From a virus: a stretch of 30,694 nt of DNA. Below, one piece after another: positions 9,599 through 16,088 of the stretch. The stretch is from positions 1 through 30,694 of the IMG/VR virus record IMGVR_UViG_3300021091_000277; one strand, written 5' to 3'. How positions within the stretch are numbered: position 1 is the stretch's first letter; each line of letters opens with the position of its first letter. The notes below the pieces were generated by a model. The model made no database searches, was not told the origin of the DNA, and worked only from the letters and a program-made list of their open reading frames with translations. The position numbers and the translations under genes are program-made.

Positions 9599-9889
9599 TT
9601 AGGTTTTTTGTTCTGCGCGATTCTGCGTAGTCCAGGCATCCCAACCTGCCTTAAACCAATCAATATTAAATGGATTTAACATATTTTCAATTTTTGTTTG
9701 TAGAACTTCATGTCCACAAGTTGTAATTATTCTCGTGGTAGCATCGATTGCCGTATGTAAGAATTTACTTTGAGCATCAATATATATAATAAGGTTATTT
9801 TTAATATCTTGATTTCTAACATATTTGTGTACAAATTGCTTTTTAGCATTTTGTACACTGTCAATGAACAGTGATGGTTGGTTAATCAT
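9599..9889 (-). CDS. Helical hypothetical protein, 96 aa (loosely phasin-like)
   Basis: The frame is open from 9946, but the ATG at 9889 is preferred because GGGAGA lies 6 nt before it and the extra 19 residues look like non-coding leader. The 96-residue product is largely alpha-helical (SVQNAKKQFVHKY, YIDAQSKFLHTAIDATTRI) and ends NPFNIDWFKAGWDAW. The helical heptads, DAQ.KF element and NP..DW ending loosely recall phasin-type granule proteins, but this is a weak impression only. It sits between the tiny membrane-protein gene and the 89-residue gene in the same minus-strand operon. Confidence 0.6.
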   Translation of the reverse strand: MINQPSLFIDSVQNAKKQFVHKYVRNQDIKNNLIIYIDAQSKFLHTAIDATTRIITTCGHEVLQTKIENMLNPFNIDWFKAGWDAWTTQNRAEQKT

Positions 9890-9960
9890 AAAAGTGTCTC
9901 CCTGTATGTGTAACTTAATACTACACAAATTATTTATACAGGACAAAGATTACGGTAAAA

Positions 9961-10092
9961 TTATTTGTTAACTAAAAAATTTATTACATTTAGAAAACAA
10001 AGCAGTGGACCGAACATTAATACAATTATTATCAGCCACATGTTTTTATCGAATTTTTTATAATCTTTCTCGCCTTCCATCCATTCTTTCAT
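9961..10092 (-). CDS. Tiny single-pass membrane protein, 43 aa
   Basis: A 43-residue product. The N-terminus is charged (MKEWMEGEKDYKKFDKN) and is followed by one hydrophobic helix at about residues 19-41 (WLIIIVLMFGPLLCFLNVI...), then a short NK end. The start lies 1 nt after the stop of the upstream 35-residue gene, so translation is probably coupled; no clear Shine-Dalgarno sequence was seen. Single-pass phage micro-proteins of this shape often act at the inner membrane, but no function can be read from the sequence. The plus-strand frame across this region looks like its antisense shadow. Confidence 0.6.
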   Translation of the reverse strand: MKEWMEGEKDYKKFDKNMWLIIIVLMFGPLLCFLNVINFLVNK

Positions 10093-10093
10093 A

Positions 10094-10201
10094 TTACCTA
10101 TTCATTAATTTCACAGCACTACGCCATTCTCCTTTTTTTGTAAGTTGGCTAGCTAAGATTGCTTGGTATATGACTTCTGTTAATGTTGTAATTAGTTTCA
10201 T
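10094..10201 (-). CDS. Tiny hypothetical protein, 35 aa
   Basis: A 35-residue product beginning MKLITTLTEVIYQAIL and ending in a basic stretch (KKGEWRSAVKLMNR). It looks like a short amphipathic helix followed by a positive tail. Its ATG overlaps the stop of the upstream 36-residue gene (ATGA), and GAGGG lies about 8 nt before it, both supporting real translation. It is not recognised as a known family. Confidence 0.5.
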   Translation of the reverse strand: MKLITTLTEVIYQAILASQLTKKGEWRSAVKLMNR

Positions 10202-10308
10202 GACCAAGACCCTCTGTGTAAATTAATGTATCTTTTAGCGCGAGACTCACCGTTTCTTTCTAAGGCCTTATAGAATCTATAGGCCAATGATGTTAAAAAT
10301 TTTATCAT
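10198..10308 (-). CDS. Tiny basic protein, 36 aa
   Basis: A 36-residue product (MIKFLTSLAYRFYKALERNG... then SRAKRYINLHRGSWS). It is strongly basic with an amphipathic N-terminal helix. Both ends overlap neighbours by ATGA: its start overlaps the stop of the 58-residue gene and its stop overlaps the start of the 35-residue gene. Such double coupling is unlikely by chance. Small Arg/Lys-rich phage peptides can bind RNA, DNA or RNA polymerase, but no motif decides this. Confidence 0.55.
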   Translation of the reverse strand: MIKFLTSLAYRFYKALERNGESRAKRYINLHRGSWS

Positions 10309-10481
10309 TTGTAATATTCCTTATGAGAATTGTAGTCAAACTCTTTCATGTAAAGTTCAAGAGTTGCAGCATCTGTAATGCTTTTTGTACTGAGATATAT
10401 TTCGAGCCGACTTTGGTAATTGTCGCTGATATATTCAGTTATGTGCTCAAAGATATTGAGCAAAATTTTGTTTATTGTCAT
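10305..10481 (-). CDS. Small hypothetical protein, 58 aa, first gene of minus-strand operon
   Basis: A 58-residue, mostly helical, acidic product (MTINKILLNIFEHITEY..., SRLEIYLSTKSITDAATLEL, ending KEFDYNSHKEYYK). GAGGAAAT lies 6-8 nt before the ATG, which makes this start convincing. Promoter elements lie about 50-75 nt upstream. It leads the cascade of four coupled tiny genes and the two larger genes downstream on the minus strand. The SxxLExYLS...xxLEL pattern is vaguely like small proteobacterial helical proteins; I do not assign a family. Confidence 0.6.
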   Translation of the reverse strand: MTINKILLNIFEHITEYISDNYQSRLEIYLSTKSITDAATLELYMKEFDYNSHKEYYK

Positions 10482-10511
10482 TTTTTTATTTCCTCTATAT
10501 ATGTGTACATG

Positions 10512-10519
10512 TATTTATT
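10512..10519 (-). promoter_or_regulatory. Putative late-promoter motif (AATAAATA), minus strand
   Basis: On the minus strand AATAAATA lies about 30 nt before the ATG of the 58-residue gene, downstream of the sigma70-like elements at 10556-10530. The operon might be read both early and late. Confidence 0.35.
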
Positions 10520-10529
10520 GCGGCGCAGC

Positions 10530-10556
10530 ATTATATAATATATTATTCCTTGTCAA
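10530..10556 (-). promoter_or_regulatory. Sigma70-like promoter of the minus-strand operon
   Basis: Reading the minus strand, a perfect TTGACA (10556-10551) and a perfect TATAAT (10535-10530) are separated by 15 nt, slightly shorter than the optimal 17. The promoter lies in the divergent gap between the minus-strand micro-operon and the plus-strand gene at 10591. Confidence 0.55.
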
Positions 10557-10562
10557 TTTATG

Positions 10563-10570
10563 TTAAATAT
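10563..10570 (+). promoter_or_regulatory. Putative late-promoter motif (TTAAATAT)
   Basis: TTAAATAT lies 20 nt before the ATG at 10591, the same distance class as the motifs at 7881 and 18687. Confidence 0.4.
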
Positions 10571-10590
10571 ACTAAAGGGATTATGAAATT

Positions 10591-10848
10591 ATGCGTAAAA
10601 GCACAAGATCAATTTTAACCGAACTTACTGATCTAGGAGTCAGCAGAAATAGAGATCATGTGATCGAAAGTAGAGGCAGTAATCTCATCGAAAGCGCAAT
10701 CAATCTCATAACTTTAATACGTGAACATTACGATTTAGAAACTGCTGCAGAAATTGAACGTCGGTTTATAAATGCTATTAAGAGTCAAGAGCCAATTAAA
10801 TTTAAACGTGGAATGAGAAAACTTAAAGAGAACAAAGATGTTAAATGA
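10591..10848 (+). CDS. Small helical hypothetical protein, 85 aa
   Basis: An 85-residue, very basic and probably all-helical protein: MRKSTRSILTELTDLG, then ESRGSNLIESAINLITLI, YDLETAAEIERRFINAIKSQEP and FKRGMRKLKENK. The ESRG.N.IESAINL and ERRFINAIK..EP.KF.RG..K pattern looks like a conserved small protein of T4-like marine phages, with no assigned function that I know of. AAAGGGA lies about 10 nt before the ATG. It overlaps the nucleotidyltransferase gene by 11 nt, so the two are likely co-translated. Confidence 0.7.
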   Translation: MRKSTRSILTELTDLGVSRNRDHVIESRGSNLIESAINLITLIREHYDLETAAEIERRFINAIKSQEPIKFKRGMRKLKENKDVK

Positions 10849-11629
10849 AGCAACAGGTAATGCTATATTCTCTGACACAGAACCAATTAATCCACTTTAT
10901 GTAAAATCTGTGAGAAAAATAGTAGCAGTTGAACTGGCTCAAATAGGTTTAGAATTAGTTCCTGTTGGCAGTAGTTGGAAAGAGGAACCCGACGAACGTA
11001 GTCCAGAAGAATATAGTGGGGATGTTGACACAATGGTAGATCTAGACAGTATAATAGCTGTGTTTAAGGTAGAACCTGATCTAAGTCGTAATAAGAAGGA
11101 CACTATAGAAGCTGCTGGACGCAGAGCACTTAGAAATTATTTTGAACAAAAGGGATATGAAGCAAAGCAAGCTGGTGTGAATGTTTTTGTAAGAGTGCCT
11201 TTTAAAGATAAATTTTACCAATTGGATATAGAATGTATACGTAAAGTTTCTAAAGTCAGTCGTTACCATCAACATGATATTCCTAAAGGCAGTCCTTATA
11301 AGGGTGTTAGTAAACAATTAATGCTATCGGTATTAGCTAAACAAAAAGGTTATTTGTATAGTGCATGGGAAGGTTTATTTACTAGAACTAGTGATAATAA
11401 AAAAGGCGAATTAGTAACTGATGATTGGGACGAAATAGCAGAACGTTTAATAGGCAAAAAAGATGGCAGAGCTATAGATAGTGTAGAAGCAATCATGCAG
11501 GCATTACCACCTAATCAAGGTTCGGCATTATTAGCATATGTAAAACAGGACAAAAATTGGGTAGAACGGAAACGACCTACTCAAGTAGGAACTAATGAGT
11601 GGTTTCGCAAGATTCTTAATAAATTATGA
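10838..11629 (+). CDS. Polymerase-beta-type nucleotidyltransferase-like protein
   Basis: A 263-residue protein. The pattern VGSSWKEE (G44-S45) ... YSGDVDTMVDLD (D62, D64) ... YQLDIE (D130) matches the GS / DxD / D triad of the polymerase-beta nucleotidyltransferase superfamily, which transfers NMP to nucleic acid, small molecules or protein. The C-terminal half (RYHQHDIPKGSPYKGVSKQ, WEGLFTR) is unassigned and could bind substrate. The residues after the start (LNE) fit the [IL]-x-E type of prohead-protease site. It overlaps both the 85-residue gene and the ligase-like gene (ATGA), implying joint expression with the latter. The substrate cannot be read; an inactive homologue is possible but less likely with all three carboxylates kept. 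Confidence 0.65.
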   Translation: MLNEATGNAIFSDTEPINPLYVKSVRKIVAVELAQIGLELVPVGSSWKEEPDERSPEEYSGDVDTMVDLDSIIAVFKVEPDLSRNKKDTIEAAGRRALRNYFEQKGYEAKQAGVNVFVRVPFKDKFYQLDIECIRKVSKVSRYHQHDIPKGSPYKGVSKQLMLSVLAKQKGYLYSAWEGLFTRTSDNKKGELVTDDWDEIAERLIGKKDGRAIDSVEAIMQALPPNQGSALLAYVKQDKNWVERKRPTQVGTNEWFRKILNKL

Positions 11630-12762
11630 GAGCTAAAGAATTTATAATTGAAAACACAGTGAAAAAACTGGGTCGTACTTTTAATCATTTAGAAGATCTA
11701 GTGTTCTTTTACGGCAGTCAAGGAACCATAGAAGCTCTTGAGCATATAAGAGAAATGCTAAGTGACCAACTTTCACCTAGTATTAGAGTAAAATGGGACG
11801 GTAATCCACAGATTTATTGGGGAAGAGAAATTAAAAATGGTCCATTAATTTTATCAGGACATAATGGATGGAGTAGAGGGGTTAAGACGGATAATCCTAA
11901 AGATTTAGCAAGGTTTATAGCATATGGAAGTGGCGATCCTAAGACAGACGCAGAAAAGAAAGCTCGCATAGCTTTTGCGAAACAGTTTGCTGGATTGTAT
12001 GACATTTTTGATCAGTCTACCCCTCTTGACTTTGTTGGATTTGTCTATGGTGATGCGTTATTTCTTAGTAAACCACAAATTGATGCAGAAGGAAATTATA
12101 CGTTCTGTCCTAATCCTAAAAGTGAAACCTGTTATCATGTTAATCCTAAAAGTAATTTAGGTAAACAGATATCAAACGCTCAAATTATGGTCGTAGGTCA
12201 TGCATATTATCCAAAATTTGGGTTAGACGACAGTGAGCAGCAACCTGTAGATGATTTCAGTCAATTTAATCAAAATGCTTCGCTTATTGTGCAGGGACCA
12301 GTATATGTTACAAATCCTACTAAATTTGATACTAAAAAGATCGATGAAGTAGAACAGGATCTTGCTAGTAGTTCAAGGCTTATAGATAGTTTTTTACAAG
12401 AAACTCCGGGATTGGGTGATTTAAAAAATATTCTTTATACCTATGTTAACCAAACAGCCAAATCAAAACAATTAGGAAATTTAGGTACTCAAAGTTTTCT
12501 CAGTTGGCTCAAGAGCAGCAAGGTAAGCACGCCTAAACAGGGTAAGATTGAACAAAAGCTTTCTGAGAATCAAGGTGCTTTAGATGCTATTTTTAATTTA
12601 GTTACTAAAATAATGACACTTAAGGATCAGATAATTGATCAAGTTGAGAACCAGCGTGGAGAGATATGGGCCACTAATGGTGAAGGCTATGTACGATATG
12701 GAGCAGGCAAACAGTTTGGTAATGTGAAACTAGTACCAAGAAAACGTTGGACTCCTAAATAA
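11626..12762 (+). CDS. ATP-grasp-independent ligase-like protein (KxDG nucleotidyltransferase), candidate internal head protein
   Basis: A 378-residue protein. VKWDGNPQIYWGRE holds K56-W-D-G, the motif I form (KxDG) of covalent nucleotidyltransferases: ATP-dependent DNA ligases, RNA ligases and capping enzymes, which form a lysyl-AMP. Matching downstream motifs are LDFVGFVYGDALFL (about 134-147, motif III/IIIa-like), EGYV (353-356, motif IV-like) and VKLVPR (367-372, motif V-like). An insertion of about 150 residues between the latter sets is unusual. The N-terminus MRAKEFIIEN closely resembles the T4 internal-protein capsid-targeting peptide (IPIII: MKTYQEFIAE), including an IxE cleavage-type site. 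Coupled by ATGA to the nucleotidyltransferase upstream and followed by a terminator. The ligase assignment rests on short motifs. Confidence 0.6.
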   Translation: MRAKEFIIENTVKKLGRTFNHLEDLVFFYGSQGTIEALEHIREMLSDQLSPSIRVKWDGNPQIYWGREIKNGPLILSGHNGWSRGVKTDNPKDLARFIAYGSGDPKTDAEKKARIAFAKQFAGLYDIFDQSTPLDFVGFVYGDALFLSKPQIDAEGNYTFCPNPKSETCYHVNPKSNLGKQISNAQIMVVGHAYYPKFGLDDSEQQPVDDFSQFNQNASLIVQGPVYVTNPTKFDTKKIDEVEQDLASSSRLIDSFLQETPGLGDLKNILYTYVNQTAKSKQLGNLGTQSFLSWLKSSKVSTPKQGKIEQKLSENQGALDAIFNLVTKIMTLKDQIIDQVENQRGEIWATNGEGYVRYGAGKQFGNVKLVPRKRWTPK

Positions 12763-12778
12763 TTTTATTCGCTGTAAT

Positions 12779-12800
12779 ATGCCCTATTAGGGCATTTTTT
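12779..12800 (+). terminator. Rho-independent terminator
   Basis: Stem ATGCCCT / AGGGCAT with a 3-nt loop (ATT), followed by a run of six T. It lies 17 nt after the ligase-like gene and ends that transcript. Confidence 0.85.
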
Positions 12801-12810
12801 AGTAAATTTG

Positions 12811-12818
12811 GTAAATAA
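12811..12818 (+). promoter_or_regulatory. Putative late-promoter motif (GTAAATAA)
   Basis: GTAAATAA lies directly after a terminator and about 50 nt before the next ATG, consistent with a separate late transcription unit for the 119-residue gene. Confidence 0.4.
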
Positions 12819-12867
12819 TAATACAAAGGCCTATTGAGAGTAGGACCAGCCAGCGAGGAGAATTAAA

Positions 12868-13227
12868 ATGGCAAGTGTAACAAGAGTAAATCCAACAGCA
12901 CCAGCTCTTGGTGATGTACAAAGAAATTTTCAACTAACAGTTTTTAAAGTTGTGTTAAGTAATACAGGTGTTGCAACAGCACGCACCGCTGATACAGCTA
13001 GAAATTTAACTGACGAAGTCGGCACAACATCGCAGATCATTCAAGTTAAGAGTGACGGTTTAGCGATGCTTCTTGTGGGTGATCGTCATAACCTAGATGT
13101 TGATGCATTGGCGATTCGTTTAGGTCGCATCGTTGCGGCAGGATCACTTACTTCATCTGGAGTATGGACATTCACAGGTGGCGGCACTTTAACAGTAACA
13201 GAGCCAACAAGTTTATATTCAATGTAA
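12868..13227 (+). CDS. Monocistronic small virion-type protein, 119 aa
   Basis: A 119-residue protein beginning MASVTRVNPTAPALGDVQRNFQL and rich in Thr, Val, Ala and Gly. The C-terminal half (TSSGVWTFTGGGTLTVTEP) is beta-rich. An excellent Shine-Dalgarno sequence (GAGGAG) precedes the ATG. The gene stands alone between two strong terminators with its own late-promoter motif, the layout expected of a highly expressed structural or decoration protein. This role is inference; no family is recognised. Confidence 0.7.
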   Translation: MASVTRVNPTAPALGDVQRNFQLTVFKVVLSNTGVATARTADTARNLTDEVGTTSQIIQVKSDGLAMLLVGDRHNLDVDALAIRLGRIVAAGSLTSSGVWTFTGGGTLTVTEPTSLYSM

Positions 13228-13240
13228 TTTGAATTATCAA

Positions 13241-13267
13241 AGGCCTAGTTTTTCTAGGCCTTTTTTT
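13241..13267 (+). terminator. Strong Rho-independent terminator
   Basis: Perfect 8-bp stem AGGCCTAG / CTAGGCCT with a TTTTT loop and a T7 tract, 14 nt after the 119-residue gene. Confidence 0.93.
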
Positions 13268-13274
13268 ATGACTG

Positions 13275-13282
13275 TTAAATAC
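13275..13282 (+). promoter_or_regulatory. Putative late-promoter motif (TTAAATAC)
   Basis: TTAAATAC lies directly after the terminator and only 4 nt before the ATG at 13287. If used, the mRNA would have almost no leader. Confidence 0.35.
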
Positions 13283-13286
13283 ACCG

Positions 13287-13661
13287 ATGATTTACAGTCT
13301 TTACACCCTAGTTGATATTACAGAGACTAGAACTTACCGTAGTCGCAATGACCTGGAAAGGCTCCAGCAACAGAACTTTGATACTGTTATTAATGTAATA
13401 AGCCTAAACGGAAATATTTACTACGATTACTCTCCTAAAAGGGTACCTGCTGATATTTTTGGAATGTCGAATCAAGAGTGCTGGTATTTTGAATGGCGTA
13501 TGGAATTAGAAGGATTATTTGAACGTAACAATGATCCAATTTTTAAACTTAAAAAAAGCTTTGAATTTGTGCCGTATATACACGGTTTAACTGAACCGGT
13601 ACAATTTGAAAGACCAATTTTTGTTCTTGGGCGTAATATTATTTTTGACTTTAGACACTAA
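13287..13661 (+). CDS. Conserved-type hypothetical protein, 124 aa
   Basis: A 124-residue protein opening MIYSLYTLVDITETRTYR and containing QQQNFDTVINVISLNGN, a WYFEWRMELEGLF segment and a C-terminal beta segment (GRNIIFDF). The LVDITET..YR...QQQNFDT opening is one I associate with conserved T4-like marine phage genes of unknown role. No Shine-Dalgarno sequence is visible, and the gene begins 20 nt after a strong terminator, so it may be read from a leaderless or near-leaderless late transcript. A late-promoter motif overlaps its stop. Confidence 0.65.
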   Translation: MIYSLYTLVDITETRTYRSRNDLERLQQQNFDTVINVISLNGNIYYDYSPKRVPADIFGMSNQECWYFEWRMELEGLFERNNDPIFKLKKSFEFVPYIHGLTEPVQFERPIFVLGRNIIFDFRH

Positions 13662-13665
13662 ATAT
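13658..13665 (+). promoter_or_regulatory. Putative late-promoter motif (CTAAATAT)
   Basis: CTAAATAT, identical to the motifs at 7881 and 18687, overlaps the stop of the previous gene and lies 58 nt before the preferred ATG at 13723. Confidence 0.45.
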
Positions 13666-13722
13666 ATTGTAAGGCACACAAAAGGCATTTTCAAAGGCTA
13701 TCTTTTTTTTAAAGGAATGAGA

Positions 13723-14124
13723 ATGTCTCTAAATGGTATAGACGAGCGTGTAGGCGTTGTTGAAACGAAGGTGCAGTATCTTAATGAAAAAATCGACGAC
13801 CTAAAGGTTGATGTAAAAAATCTGCATGATTGTCTTGACAGGATAGATAATTCATTTAAAGCAAAATTAGATGAAATGGTCATAGAATATCGAGTAAACC
13901 GTGATAGATATTATGAAATGTTAGCCGAAAATAAATTGGCTGCTGATAAAGCTCATAATGATCAAGAAGGATCAATTAGAAAAATAAGTGATAAACTGGA
14001 TTCATTTGAAAAATTTAAAACTAGAGGTACTTATATTGCTGTAGGTATTGCCGCATTTTTAGCAGGCACAGGATATCTTACTCATGGTGAAGTGGCAAAG
14101 ATAATTAAATTAATAGCCGGATAA
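13723..14124 (+). CDS. Coiled-coil protein with C-terminal membrane helix
   Basis: The frame opens at 13606, but the ATG at 13723 is preferred: AAAGGA lies 6 nt before it, and the upstream part overlaps the preceding gene. The 133-residue product has long heptad-like helices (VETKVQYLNEKIDDLKVDVKN, then NRDRYYEMLAENKLAADKA, KISDKLDSFEKFK) and ends in a hydrophobic segment at about residues 104-120 (TYIAVGIAAFLAGTGYL) and a short basic tail. A coiled coil plus a C-tail anchor suits a membrane-tethered accessory, for example a lysis or XhlA-like factor, but this is a guess. It lies 6 nt before the next gene. Confidence 0.7.
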   Translation: MSLNGIDERVGVVETKVQYLNEKIDDLKVDVKNLHDCLDRIDNSFKAKLDEMVIEYRVNRDRYYEMLAENKLAADKAHNDQEGSIRKISDKLDSFEKFKTRGTYIAVGIAAFLAGTGYLTHGEVAKIIKLIAG

Positions 14125-14130
14125 TTATGA

Positions 14131-14847
14131 ATGTATCTCCAAGAATTTCAAGAAGGTATAGTAGATCAAGCAGTCAAATTTAATGACAAACTTAATCCTT
14201 TACTGTTCGATAATAATAAATTAAAACAAATTGTAAGATATAAGTTACTTTTAATTGCACAAAATTTTGTAAACTTTATAGATATTCCAAGATTAAATCT
14301 AACTGATATAACATTAAGCGGCAGTAATGCAGCATATACCTATACCGAACATAGCGACATTGATCTACATCTAATTGTAGATGTACCAAGGGCAGCAGAA
14401 TTTCAGTATAAACAACTTTTTGACGCTAAGAAAAATCAATATAACTTTAACCATGATATAAGAATTAAAGGTATTGATGTTGAATTATACGTGCAAAACA
14501 GTAAAGATCCACATTTTAGTGCAGGAATCTACAGTGTATTAGATGATAAGTGGTTAGAAGAACCAAAGTTATTAAGAGCTAATATTAAAGATGATGATGT
14601 AGAGAAAAAGGTAGAAAATTACGTAAATAAAATAAAACTAGCACTTAGAACAAAAAATATTACAAAGGCAAATACTGTAAAATCAGAAATAACTAAACTT
14701 AGAAAATCAGGACTAGAAACTACTGGCGAATTTGGTGTGGAAAATATTGCTTTTAAAGTTTTGAGAACACAGGGCTGGATAGACAAGTTAAGGCAGCACA
14801 TCTATGACTTAGAGGATCAAAATCTAAGTTTAAAGGAAAGAAAATGA
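14131..14847 (+). CDS. Nucleotidyltransferase-like protein (GS/DxD/D), candidate internal protein
   Basis: A 238-residue protein. TLSGSNAAYTYTEHSDIDLHLIVD gives G64-S65 and D76-x-D78, and IDVELYV gives D116, the full metal-binding triad of the polymerase-beta nucleotidyltransferase superfamily. SDIDLHLIV is especially typical of the small nucleotidyltransferases. The C-terminal half is helical (KVENYVNKIKLALRT..., GVENIAFKVLRTQGWIDKLRQHI). The N-terminus MYLQEFQEGIV recalls T4 internal-protein leaders, with LQE as a possible prohead-protease site. It is coupled to the next gene by ATGA. The acceptor is unknown; it could modify host RNA, protein or a small molecule. Confidence 0.75.
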   Translation: MYLQEFQEGIVDQAVKFNDKLNPLLFDNNKLKQIVRYKLLLIAQNFVNFIDIPRLNLTDITLSGSNAAYTYTEHSDIDLHLIVDVPRAAEFQYKQLFDAKKNQYNFNHDIRIKGIDVELYVQNSKDPHFSAGIYSVLDDKWLEEPKLLRANIKDDDVEKKVENYVNKIKLALRTKNITKANTVKSEITKLRKSGLETTGEFGVENIAFKVLRTQGWIDKLRQHIYDLEDQNLSLKERK

Positions 14848-16088
14848 AGCGTGATGAAATATTAAGTGAATTTAAAAAAGGTGTAAAAGCCCGGAAATAT
14901 AATCGACATTATATAGATCCAGATAGAGAGTCTGAAACGCTGATAGCACCACGCACTCTTCCTAAGAAAAAAGATGATGTAAAAGAGCAAAGATCCGATT
15001 ATACAAAAGATGAAATTGTAGCAGTTCTTACTGGACAGAGAACTCAGGCAGAAGTTGATGCAGAAGCTTTAAGAACACGTGGTCCTGATAAAGGATCAAC
15101 AGCAACTCCTACTACAAGGCCTACTACTACGACAACAACTCCAGTGAAGGCTAAAGAAGCCACAGGTGACGCAGTTGGTAAAATTACAAAGGTAGATCCA
15201 AATACAAAAAAAGCAACAATAAGTAAACCTGATGGCACTACACAAGAAATAGACTCAACTGAACTTAAACCAACACCAGATGGCAAGATGCAAATGGATG
15301 CTCCAGATACAGATGAAATCAAAACTGGCACAGATGTGGTCAGCACAGAAGAAGCATTATCTCAGCCAGGTTATAGTCAAAGTCCTATACACGGCGGGGA
15401 AGACCATGATGAAATAAGTAAACTATTAGTTCAAAGGTTACGCAAACTTGCAGGATTACAAGAAGAACCAGATGCTGCCACAGGTCAATATGGTGATGGA
15501 CAGGTTGAAGCTACAGCAGAAGAAATAGGTAATGAGCCTAAAGAAGATGCGCAACTTGAAGCTGATGCGGGTAAAATAAATGGCTGGAATATTCCACCTA
15601 TGCCTGATATAAGTGGACTACAGCCAGGACAGACCAAAGATCTTGGTGACGGGCAGAGAGTAGAAATAGGTAGAGATGGAAACGTTAATTACTCAGGAGG
15701 ATTCGGTAAAGTGGTTTATAGTCCTCAGGGTAAGCCTCTTTCATACGATAGTCCTAGAGTTGGAGGTGTGGGAATGAAACGAGACTTAGGTACTGGAGAT
15801 ACTACTACATCATATAGTGCAGGCCCTATGCATGTAAGTCAAGTTCAAAATCCTCAAGGGCAGACTACTGCGTCTAAAGGTACTTTCAGAGTAGGGGACG
15901 GGTCCTTTAGTATAGATCAGGAATATAAAGATGGACAGCCTACCATACAAACAAGAACTGGCGCCGGTAGTCAAGCCAACGCAGATCTTGTAAAAAATCA
16001 AGACACACTCAACAGAGCTAGACAGGCTAGGCCTACTGCTGAAGATAAACAACTAGAAGCCTTGCTACACATCGCAGGACTAAGATGA
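14844..16088 (+). CDS. Disordered acidic protein with Thr-rich linker and repeated LAGL motif
   Basis: A 414-residue, low-complexity protein. The basic N-terminus (MKRDEILSEFKKGVKARKYNRHY) contains LSE, a possible prohead-protease site. Residues of about 86-100 are a Thr/Pro linker (TATPTTRPTTTTTTP). A short beta domain follows (ITKVDPNTKKATISKPDG). An RLRKLAGL motif (198-205) recurs as LLHIAGLR at the extreme C-terminus (407-414). The final third is Gly/Gln/Asp-rich. Disorder, acidity and a repeated short helix suggest a scaffold, head-core or other assembly protein rather than an enzyme. ATGA overlaps on both sides show tight coupling with its neighbours. Confidence 0.65.
   Translation: MKRDEILSEFKKGVKARKYNRHYIDPDRESETLIAPRTLPKKKDDVKEQRSDYTKDEIVAVLTGQRTQAEVDAEALRTRGPDKGSTATPTTRPTTTTTTPVKAKEATGDAVGKITKVDPNTKKATISKPDGTTQEIDSTELKPTPDGKMQMDAPDTDEIKTGTDVVSTEEALSQPGYSQSPIHGGEDHDEISKLLVQRLRKLAGLQEEPDAATGQYGDGQVEATAEEIGNEPKEDAQLEADAGKINGWNIPPMPDISGLQPGQTKDLGDGQRVEIGRDGNVNYSGGFGKVVYSPQGKPLSYDSPRVGGVGMKRDLGTGDTTTSYSAGPMHVSQVQNPQGQTTASKGTFRVGDGSFSIDQEYKDGQPTIQTRTGAGSQANADLVKNQDTLNRARQARPTAEDKQLEALLHIAGLR

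Noticed and set aside
10005-10538. Two plus-strand frames (10005-10226 and 10287-10538) with hydrophobic products
   Set aside because: They lie antisense to four coupled minus-strand micro-genes that have a Shine-Dalgarno sequence and ATGA junctions; the plus-strand frames have neither and their products look like antisense translations.
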